Below, in pieces: positions 36,302 to 42,096 of a stretch of DNA of 42,096 nucleotides (the stretch's first letter is position 1; every line of letters begins with the position of its first letter). The translations under genes and the position numbers were made by a program. A model generated the notes under the pieces. It saw only the letters and a program-made list of their open reading frames with translations, was not told where the DNA came from and did no database searches. Source of the stretch: a virus. The stretch lies in IMG/VR virus record IMGVR_UViG_3300012936_000043, positions 1-42,096 of that record; one strand, written 5' to 3'.

Positions 36302-38331
36302 TCTTTGAAAGTGAAGATAGAGATGAAATTATTAAAAAACTTATTGAGCAAGATCGAATTGATCATGCAGAAAGTCATCTCGGCGACACACAAAGAATAC
36401 CTGTACAACCAAAAATACACCCTAGAGGCTACAACTATTATACAGAACTAAATCCTTATGAAGGAGAAGATGGCATAACAATGGTCATTGCGCCTGCGTG
36501 GGGTATTATTTTCCCTCCATATAACATTGCAAGACTCAGTGGATTGTTACGACATTATGGGTATAGAGTTACAGTACACGACTTAAACATTGAATGCTAT
36601 CATTATTGCAAAGAAAATCATGACAAAGATTTTTGGGAAAGTAGATATTACTTTGCTTGGGAGCGTCCTGTATATGATGATGAAGTTTTTCCTATTATAA
36701 AACCTAAACTAGATGAAAGTATAGAAAAGATATTAGAAGAAGGTGATGATATAGTTGGATTTAGTGTATATCTAACTAACTTATTAAGCACTATGTATAT
36801 GATTGAACAAATTAAAAAACGTAGTCCAAGTACTAAGATTGTAGTAGGCGGCCCTGAAGCGTTCAATGATTGGTTTGAAGATTTAATTTACAATACACTT
36901 AAATTCAAGTCTGGCGTTATTGACTTTCGTATTACTGGAGAAGGCGAGCAAGAATTGTTAACACTATTGGAAAACTATAAAGAGCTTCCAATGAGTAAAG
37001 ATATGATTACATTCGGTGGCTTTCAAAGTAAACTAGATCTAAATCAGTTACCCTTTCCTGATTATAGTGATTATGATTTAAACTTATACCAACACCCTGA
37101 AGGAGCGAGTATCGAAACTAGTCGAGGATGTGTTGCTAAGTGTAGTTTCTGTGCAGAAACTTGGTTTTGGAAATATAGATTCAGAACAAGTGATCGTGTT
37201 ATTGAAGAAATGCAACATCAAATTGATACATATGGTACTCGTAGATTTTGGTTTGTAGATAGTCTTGCTAACGGTGCATTTAAAGAATTTAAAAATCTAG
37301 TAAACATGATAGTAGATAGAAAACTAGATATTAGATGGAATAGCTATGCTCGTTGTGATGGACGAATGGATTTAGAATTATTTCAAAAGATAGCTGATAG
37401 TGGTTGTATGAGTCTTAGCTTTGGAGTTGAAAGTGGAAGCGAACAAGTCTTAGACGACATGAAGAAAAAAGTTAAAGTATGGGAAATTGAAAACAACTTA
37501 CGTGATGGTGCTACTGTTGGGATGAAGAATCATGTTAACTGGGTTGTAGGTTTTCCTACTGAAGGTCCTGCAGAATTTTTACATAGTTTACATGTGTTGT
37601 ATAATACAAGAAAATGGATGTTTGCAATTAGTCCAGGGATGACTTGCGGTGATGCACCATTTAGTGATTTAAATGTAAACTGGCAAGAATATAAATTACA
37701 ATGGAATGAAAAGCCTTGGGATAATACATTTATGAGTAATTGGTATACAGAAAATTATGCCAATACTATTTTACATCGATTTATAAGATTAAAATTTATG
37801 CAAGTATGGTTATACCTTGCTAATAACATCTCAGACGGTACAGTAAAAAATGCACAGTTTAGACCTGGACTAACAAAGTTTTTTGACTTTAAAAAATTAA
37901 CAGATAACAGTATTGTAGATTACATTCCACAAGAACAAGGACAAAACTTTGATTATTTTACTGGCGATACAGATCAATCACAATTTAGTGCAAGTTTAGC
38001 AAACGAGTATTTGCCGTTTGCTTGGATGTTATATAAAACTTATGGTGCATTTGAATTAAATTTGCGTCATGATTTGGATGAAGATCTAGCGGAGTTTGGC
38101 GGATTTATTGTGAGTCCATATTGGGGAACTGTTTACTTACGTGTAGATAAAAATGAACAACTTACATTTAAAGTAAATCATAGATTCGAACATAGAACAA
38201 CTAGAGAAGATCCCAGAGTAGAGAACGAAGAAATTCCAAGACAGGATATGAGTTTTGACTGGAAAGAATATAAGATAGAATGTGATGTAAATAATTTTAA
38301 TGGAGTTGTGTTAAATGAATCTGAGTTATGA
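36280..38331 (+). CDS. B12-binding-type radical SAM protein (class B methyltransferase-like architecture)
   Basis: The 683-residue protein has an N-terminal Rossmann-like domain of the cobalamin-binding type. IAPAWGIIFPPYNIARLSGL with HYGYRVTVHDLN opens it, EEGDDIVGFSVYLTN and STKIVVGGPEA follow, and DFRITGEGEQELL closes it (about residues 65-235). The radical SAM core has C284-C288-C291 (RGCVAKCSFC), then FVDSLANG, RWNSYARCD and LSFGVESGSEQVLDDMKK. This is the layout of B12-dependent radical SAM enzymes, many of them methyltransferases and some ring-forming or hopanoid enzymes. The cobalamin-coordinating DxHxxG motif is not seen, as in many members that still use B12. A long C-terminal part (about 470-683) is unassigned. 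The start overlaps the previous gene by 22 bases. Confidence 0.82.
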   Translation: MAKDKDIVFESEDRDEIIKKLIEQDRIDHAESHLGDTQRIPVQPKIHPRGYNYYTELNPYEGEDGITMVIAPAWGIIFPPYNIARLSGLLRHYGYRVTVHDLNIECYHYCKENHDKDFWESRYYFAWERPVYDDEVFPIIKPKLDESIEKILEEGDDIVGFSVYLTNLLSTMYMIEQIKKRSPSTKIVVGGPEAFNDWFEDLIYNTLKFKSGVIDFRITGEGEQELLTLLENYKELPMSKDMITFGGFQSKLDLNQLPFPDYSDYDLNLYQHPEGASIETSRGCVAKCSFCAETWFWKYRFRTSDRVIEEMQHQIDTYGTRRFWFVDSLANGAFKEFKNLVNMIVDRKLDIRWNSYARCDGRMDLELFQKIADSGCMSLSFGVESGSEQVLDDMKKKVKVWEIENNLRDGATVGMKNHVNWVVGFPTEGPAEFLHSLHVLYNTRKWMFAISPGMTCGDAPFSDLNVNWQEYKLQWNEKPWDNTFMSNWYTENYANTILHRFIRLKFMQVWLYLANNISDGTVKNAQFRPGLTKFFDFKKLTDNSIVDYIPQEQGQNFDYFTGDTDQSQFSASLANEYLPFAWMLYKTYGAFELNLRHDLDEDLAEFGGFIVSPYWGTVYLRVDKNEQLTFKVNHRFEHRTTREDPRVENEEIPRQDMSFDWKEYKIECDVNNFNGVVLNESEL

Positions 38332-39424
38332 ATTACCAAAAAAAATATTCTGTACATTTGCTAATGATAGTATTGCAGAAATTGAACTAATACAAAATGA
38401 AGCAGTTGCTATATGGTGGCGTAGTTACGTACAAAATAATTTTATGGGTACATATACTCAGAGTCATGATCCGGAACTTAAAGGTGACCCTAAGTTTAAA
38501 GAAGATCCTGTCTCGGTGTCAATGATAAATCAACATATAGATAAAGTAGAAGAAATAACTGATACTGATTGGGGCATTAGAGCATATGATGGAATGGATC
38601 ATTCTATAACTAATTCTATACATAGAATGTTTACTACTAGTACAGCAACATATCAAAAAACACATTTAGTACCAGACTCTACTAGAAACTTCATAATAGA
38701 TAAAAAACAAAACGAATTTATAGATCACCATACAGCAACAACTCGAGTATATAAAGATTCCTATAATCATGAAATAACACACTTCAGCGAAAATAGAAGA
38801 AGTGAACTACAGGAAAGTTTACAGAGTATTAACAGTTGGATACATATATATGAAGCAAATCGACAATATAGCAATCGTTCAGTTACTGATAAGATTACTA
38901 ACACGATTGTAGTTGATATAGATTTAAAAAATGTAGACGGTAGTTATATATGGGCACATAAATATGAAGAAATAGCACAGCCCGAACTGTCAGTTGACTT
39001 GATGCATCTTGTACATACTAAGCCTGGAGCTAATGTTTACGCCAATAAAAAAATAATGGGCAAAGATTATTTTACTACATATTTTGATTATGACAATCCG
39101 TTAGAATGGGACGTAACTAATGTACAAGTTCTTGACGGAAGTTTTCAAATTGATTATGAAGATACGTATGAAAATAGAATAGAAAGCCAAGACTGGAAAG
39201 ATTGGGTTGCCGAATATAAATTAAATAGTAAAAGTACATACAGTAACTTACAACTCGGAACAGTAACTAACAATTGGTGCAATGAGTTAAAGCAATATGC
39301 ATATAGTAATTCGACGGACAAAAGACCAAAAGACATAACTAAAGATCCATCAACTGTTACTAAAGTTAGTGAAGTAAATCACATTGAACCAGACTGGCAA
39401 TTAAAGGATATAAGGATAGAGTAA
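38315..39424 (+). CDS. Unknown protein in the modification cassette
   Basis: I do not recognise this 369-residue protein. It starts with a strand-rich unit (KKIFCTFANDSIAEIELIQN, then AIWWRSYVQNNF) and continues with polar, Tyr- and Asn-rich sequence containing FIDHHTATTRVYKDS, IWAHKYEEIAQPELSVDLMH and TYFDYDNPLEWD. Several His, Asp and Glu residues could bind metal, but no known motif stands out. There is no membrane segment or cysteine cluster. It overlaps the B12-type radical SAM gene by 17 bases and ends one base before the oxygenase-like gene, so it probably acts with them. It could be a substrate-carrying or acceptor-recognising protein. This is speculation. Confidence 0.45.
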   Translation: MNLSYELPKKIFCTFANDSIAEIELIQNEAVAIWWRSYVQNNFMGTYTQSHDPELKGDPKFKEDPVSVSMINQHIDKVEEITDTDWGIRAYDGMDHSITNSIHRMFTTSTATYQKTHLVPDSTRNFIIDKKQNEFIDHHTATTRVYKDSYNHEITHFSENRRSELQESLQSINSWIHIYEANRQYSNRSVTDKITNTIVVDIDLKNVDGSYIWAHKYEEIAQPELSVDLMHLVHTKPGANVYANKKIMGKDYFTTYFDYDNPLEWDVTNVQVLDGSFQIDYEDTYENRIESQDWKDWVAEYKLNSKSTYSNLQLGTVTNNWCNELKQYAYSNSTDKRPKDITKDPSTVTKVSEVNHIEPDWQLKDIRIE

Positions 39425-39425
39425 T

Positions 39426-40187
39426 ATGGAAAGAATTAAAAAAGATGAATATTTAGACAAGTATATAAAATCAGACTATTACAAAGATACTAGTTTCGAA
39501 AGTCAGATACATGAAAATTGGTTAAGCAATGAAGAATTAGATGCGTTTGAAGAGGCATCTAAGTCAGATAATATATATTATGTACATGATACTAGTATGA
39601 GTCCAGTAGCAAAACGACTTGGTCTTGAACCAAATGATGACAACAATGAATACACAACAGCTAATTATTATATATTCAATGATTTTTATACTCGACCACA
39701 TTGGGAACATTTAGTAGATATTATACAACCTAAATTAGAAGCAACGTTTGGTAATGATATTATAGCCAGTCACATACATGTTTTAGATAGCCGGTTTCCA
39801 TACGGTTTACACAACGATGCTGAACAAGAAAATATGAAACTTGCTCCAAATCCAGCTTGGACATTAATTGTTCCATTTGATGATTATCCTAGTAAGACAT
39901 ATGTATTCAATGAAAGAAGCGGATACAAAGATCCTTGGTCTTGGATTAATAATAATGAAATACCAGCAAACGATTATTGTATTGATAAAGAAACATTTGC
40001 AAAAGATTTTGATCCATTTACTGATTATGAATTAATGAAATTTTTGTCAGTACAATGTACTTTCCCTTGGAAGCGGGGTAGCTGTTTTGCCGCTGATAGA
40101 TTTAATTATCATTGCAGTGATAATTTTTATAATCATGGCATTAAAAGTAAAAAAGCAATTATTATGTGGACTAGTAGAAAAGATTAA
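39426..40187 (+). CDS. 2-oxoglutarate/Fe(II) oxygenase-like protein
   Basis: The 253-residue protein has features of the double-stranded beta-helix oxygenases. FPYGLHNDAEQ carries H129-x-D131, the facial metal ligands. TLIVPFDDYPSKTYVF is the central strand pair. KRGSCFAADRFNYHCSDNF carries the candidate distal ligand H229. A 2OG-binding Arg is expected about 10 residues after H229. Only Lys residues lie there (KSKKAIIMW), so co-substrate binding is uncertain. Such enzymes hydroxylate peptides, sugars, lipids or nucleobases. The pattern HxD...H with prolyl-hydroxylase-like spacing supports the fold. It is the last gene of the cassette and is followed by a new promoter. Confidence 0.55.
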   Translation: MERIKKDEYLDKYIKSDYYKDTSFESQIHENWLSNEELDAFEEASKSDNIYYVHDTSMSPVAKRLGLEPNDDNNEYTTANYYIFNDFYTRPHWEHLVDIIQPKLEATFGNDIIASHIHVLDSRFPYGLHNDAEQENMKLAPNPAWTLIVPFDDYPSKTYVFNERSGYKDPWSWINNNEIPANDYCIDKETFAKDFDPFTDYELMKFLSVQCTFPWKRGSCFAADRFNYHCSDNFYNHGIKSKKAIIMWTSRKD

Positions 40188-40190
40188 ATC

Positions 40191-40219
40191 TTGACATTGG
40201 TTGATTAATCTGTTATAAT
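40191..40219 (+). promoter_or_regulatory. Consensus sigma-70 promoter with extended -10
   Basis: Perfect TTGACA (40191-40196), a 17-bp spacer and perfect TATAAT (40214-40219) are preceded by TG at 40211-40212, making an extended -10 (TGTTATAAT). Transcription would start near 40226, ahead of AGGAG (40232-40236) and the ATG at 40249. It is the only exact match to the full consensus that I found in an intergenic region of this window. Confidence 0.85.
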
Positions 40220-40248
40220 TTAGTTACTATTAGGAGTATTCTTATCAC

Positions 40249-41217
40249 ATGATTACATGGGGCTGGACAGGCATGGTTCGTGATGCAAGTCTCGCAGTTT
40301 TTAGTAGTGACGGCTTAGAGTTTGCCGCACTTAGTGAACGTTATAGTTTTAAAAAGAACGATAAACATCTACATAAAGACTTGATTGCAGACGCATTAAA
40401 TTACGGTAAGCCTAATAAAATTTATTTTTATGAACGTCCGAATCTTAAAAAGACAAGACAACTATGGGCAAGACAGTATACACTACTGTGGAAAGAATCA
40501 CCTACAACATATATACGTAAATTCTATAAAGATGCACCACGTTGTACTACAACTAGTCATCATTTAAGTCATGCGGCGTTTGGTTATTACACAAACAATT
40601 TTGATTATTCCAATGCCGCAGTGCTTGTAATAGATAGCGTTGGTGAGTGGGAAACTATTAGTATATGGGAAGGTAAAGGTACTAAACTTAAAAAACTATG
40701 GAGCCAGTGTTATCCGAATAGTATAGGCATATGGTATAGTGCTATGACACAGCGTATAGGTCTAACGCCACAAGAGCAAGAACATGAACTTATGAACATG
40801 GCAAAAATAGGCGATCCAGACAAGTATTACAAACTAATAAAAACAGACTTTATTAAAAAAATGCCATCACTAAGTGATCCACGTGTATTATTCAAACGTA
40901 ATTTTCACAGAGGATGTAGAGACTGGCGTACCGATTTGAATACTGTACAAGATTATGCTGATATTGCTGCCGCAACTCAACGTATATACGAAGAAATATT
41001 GGATGCACTTTTATCTATAACAGCAGACAAAACATTTACAACTAACATAGTTCTTGTAGGAAGTTGTATTCTTGATTGTGTAGCGAATGAAAGAGCGTCT
41101 AAGTATTTTGACAAAGTTTGGATCCCACCCCATCCCGGAGATGCAGGAAGTGCAATAGGTTGTGTATTAGCACATCGGCGTCAATTTTGTTTAATAAATA
41201 ACTACATATTTAATTAA
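40249..41217 (+). CDS. Carbamoyltransferase (NodU/CmcH/TobZ type), Kae1-like domain only
   Basis: The 322-residue protein covers the N-terminal Kae1-like half of O-carbamoyltransferases. Visible parts are WGWTGMVRDASLAVF, TSHHLSHAAFGYY with the metal-binding HxxxH (HHLSH), AAVLVIDSVGEWETIS, and VLVGSCILDCVANERAS with IPPHPGDAGSAIGCVLAHR. In this family that half joins carbamoyl-adenylate to a hydroxyl of a sugar or antibiotic. The second half (about 200 residues), which makes carbamoyl-adenylate from carbamoyl phosphate and ATP, is missing. The protein ends with an unrelated-looking tail (RQFCLINNYIFN), and no other frame continues the domain. It could be inactive, could use a partner protein or could act on another adenylate. 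Its own promoter and the gene after it suggest expression apart from the upstream cassette. Confidence 0.8.
   Translation: MITWGWTGMVRDASLAVFSSDGLEFAALSERYSFKKNDKHLHKDLIADALNYGKPNKIYFYERPNLKKTRQLWARQYTLLWKESPTTYIRKFYKDAPRCTTTSHHLSHAAFGYYTNNFDYSNAAVLVIDSVGEWETISIWEGKGTKLKKLWSQCYPNSIGIWYSAMTQRIGLTPQEQEHELMNMAKIGDPDKYYKLIKTDFIKKMPSLSDPRVLFKRNFHRGCRDWRTDLNTVQDYADIAAATQRIYEEILDALLSITADKTFTTNIVLVGSCILDCVANERASKYFDKVWIPPHPGDAGSAIGCVLAHRRQFCLINNYIFN
41193..41200 (+). promoter_or_regulatory. Possible late promoter AATAAATA before the tctA-like gene
   Basis: AATAAATA lies in the end of the carbamoyltransferase gene, with a predicted start near 41206 and the next ATG at 41228. AGGA (41219-41222) follows. 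If used, the transporter gene would also be transcribed late. Confidence 0.35.
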
Positions 41218-41227
41218 TAGGATTAAA

Positions 41228-42096
41228 ATGATAGAATCAATTGCAATATTGTTCGCAGGTATACTATATGGATTAATAATAGGAATAATTCCTAGTGCAG
41301 GAGCAAGCACAGGACTAATTGCACTATTTGGATTTATTAGTTACTTTGCATATGACCCTTATTTAGGTGTTATTTTTATAATGGCTGTAGTTGCCGCAAG
41401 TACAACTGGAGATAGTTTCACTGCAATCTTGTTAGGTATTCCTGGTGCAAATAGTGCCGCGGCTACTATGGTAGATGGATTTCCTCTTGCACAAAAAGGC
41501 AGAGCAGGATATGCTATTAGTGCCGCAGTTACCACTAGTACAGTAAATGGTTTACTATGGGGTTGTTTAGTATTTTTATTACTTCCATGGTACACTAATC
41601 TTATATACATATTTGGTATCCCAGAGCTCTGGGCATTTACATTACTTGCACTAGCAACTGTAGGATTTTTAAGTAATCAATATTGGCTACGTAGTATACT
41701 AGCTATTGCGTTTGGAATACTAATAGGAATGGTAGGTGTTAATCCAGATAACAATGAACCTAGAATGACAATGGGTTGGTTTTATTTAGAAGATGGCATA
41801 CAGATTATGGCAGTTGCCGCAGGTTTGTTTGCTATACCAGAACTTACAAGAGGATTGTTTTTAAAACACAGTACAGCTGATAGTCAAATTCGTAAAGGAG
41901 AACTATGGGCAGGTATAAAAGCAAGTTGGGATAATAGATGGCTTGCATTGCGTGGAGGATTTATTGGTGCATTTATTGGATTACTTCCAGGACTTGGAGG
42001 ACAAATGGCAGACTGGATGGCATATGGTCAAGCCGTAGCCGCTAATCCAAAAGAGAAATTTGGTAACGGTAACATCAAAGGTGTTATAGGACCAGA
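41228..42096 (+). CDS. TctA-like transporter permease (tripartite tricarboxylate transporter family), 3' end outside window
   Basis: Hand translation from the ATG at 41228 gives 289 codons running off the right edge without a stop. The protein is strongly hydrophobic, with at least six likely membrane segments. Motifs match the large permease of TTT transporters: GLIIGIIPSAGASTGLIALF near the start, TTGDSFTAILLGIPGANSAA, VDGFPLAQKGRAGYAI, and the second-repeat signature GAFIGLLPGLGGQMADWMAY. TctA normally works with the small protein TctB and a periplasmic binder TctC to import citrate or other carboxylates using an ion gradient. No TctB or TctC is seen upstream, and either could lie beyond the edge. 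The N-terminus is about 30 residues shorter than typical TctA. This is a host-like metabolic gene in a phage setting, and the base composition is not obviously different. Confidence 0.75.
   Translation, partial: MIESIAILFAGILYGLIIGIIPSAGASTGLIALFGFISYFAYDPYLGVIFIMAVVAASTTGDSFTAILLGIPGANSAAATMVDGFPLAQKGRAGYAISAAVTTSTVNGLLWGCLVFLLLPWYTNLIYIFGIPELWAFTLLALATVGFLSNQYWLRSILAIAFGILIGMVGVNPDNNEPRMTMGWFYLEDGIQIMAVAAGLFAIPELTRGLFLKHSTADSQIRKGELWAGIKASWDNRWLALRGGFIGAFIGLLPGLGGQMADWMAYGQAVAANPKEKFGNGNIKGVIGP

Noticed and set aside
26482-40187. Hidden RiPP-type precursor peptide gene among the radical SAM genes
   Set aside because: Genes overlap or abut so tightly that no intergenic space exists, and no short frame with a leader-like sequence and ribosome site was seen. 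A precursor outside the window is not excluded.
41160-41228. Frameshift hiding the missing C-terminal domain of the carbamoyltransferase
   Set aside because: The other forward frame with the expected continuation soon meets a stop, and the next gene starts ten bases after the stop, leaving no room for about 200 residues.
1-42096. tRNA genes, CRISPR arrays, insertion sequences, integrase or attachment sites
   Set aside because: All gaps are under about 110 bp and none shows cloverleaf, regularly spaced repeat, terminal inverted repeat or recombinase features.

Overview
The window is a low-GC, almost gapless stretch of a T4-like marine myovirus (tailed phage) genome. The evidence is a syntenic run of T4-type baseplate genes (gp48/54-like, gp53, hub, gp5, gp25, gp6, a giant gp7-position protein), a T4-type late sigma factor (gp55), a gp47 recombination nuclease, and T4-type late-promoter octamers (NATAAATA). 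The style resembles pelagiphage or cyanophage myoviruses, but the host cannot be fixed from this sequence. No tRNA, rRNA, CRISPR array, insertion sequence or integrase was seen, and no gene-free gap exceeds about 110 bp.

Layout. (1) 1-1426, minus strand: 5' part of gp47 and a long gp55-like sigma factor, each behind a TTGACA-type promoter. (2) 1537-23321, plus strand: a nucleotidyltransferase, then the baseplate operon. Its hub protein carries an N-terminal GH24 lysozyme that T4 instead places inside gp5, and it ends in a 3739-residue wedge or adhesin-like protein. (3) 23346-26070: three probable tail-tip or fibre proteins behind a perfect TATAAATA. (4) 26135-40187: a tightly overlapping cassette led by a small conserved protein. 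It holds three GT-A-type glycosyltransferases, five radical SAM enzymes of four architectures, a possible sulfotransferase, a 2OG-Fe(II) oxygenase-like protein and two unknown proteins. (5) 40191-42096: a consensus sigma-70 promoter, a carbamoyltransferase reduced to its Kae1-like half, and the start of a TctA-type transporter permease cut by the window edge.

How it may work together. gp55 is set up for early or middle expression from a host-type promoter and would then drive the late octamers in front of the tail modules. The cassette lies directly downstream of the tail genes, in the same orientation, behind a region carrying both promoter types. Its enzymes are typical small-molecule, glycan or peptide tailoring activities. 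Modification of the virion or of a cell-surface glycan during infection is the simplest hypothesis, but the substrate is unknown. The most notable points are the radical SAM cassette, the apparently permuted radical SAM pair, the phage-borne TctA, the lysozyme relocation, and a strong depletion of the sequence GCWGC that appears to shape Ala-Ala codon choice.
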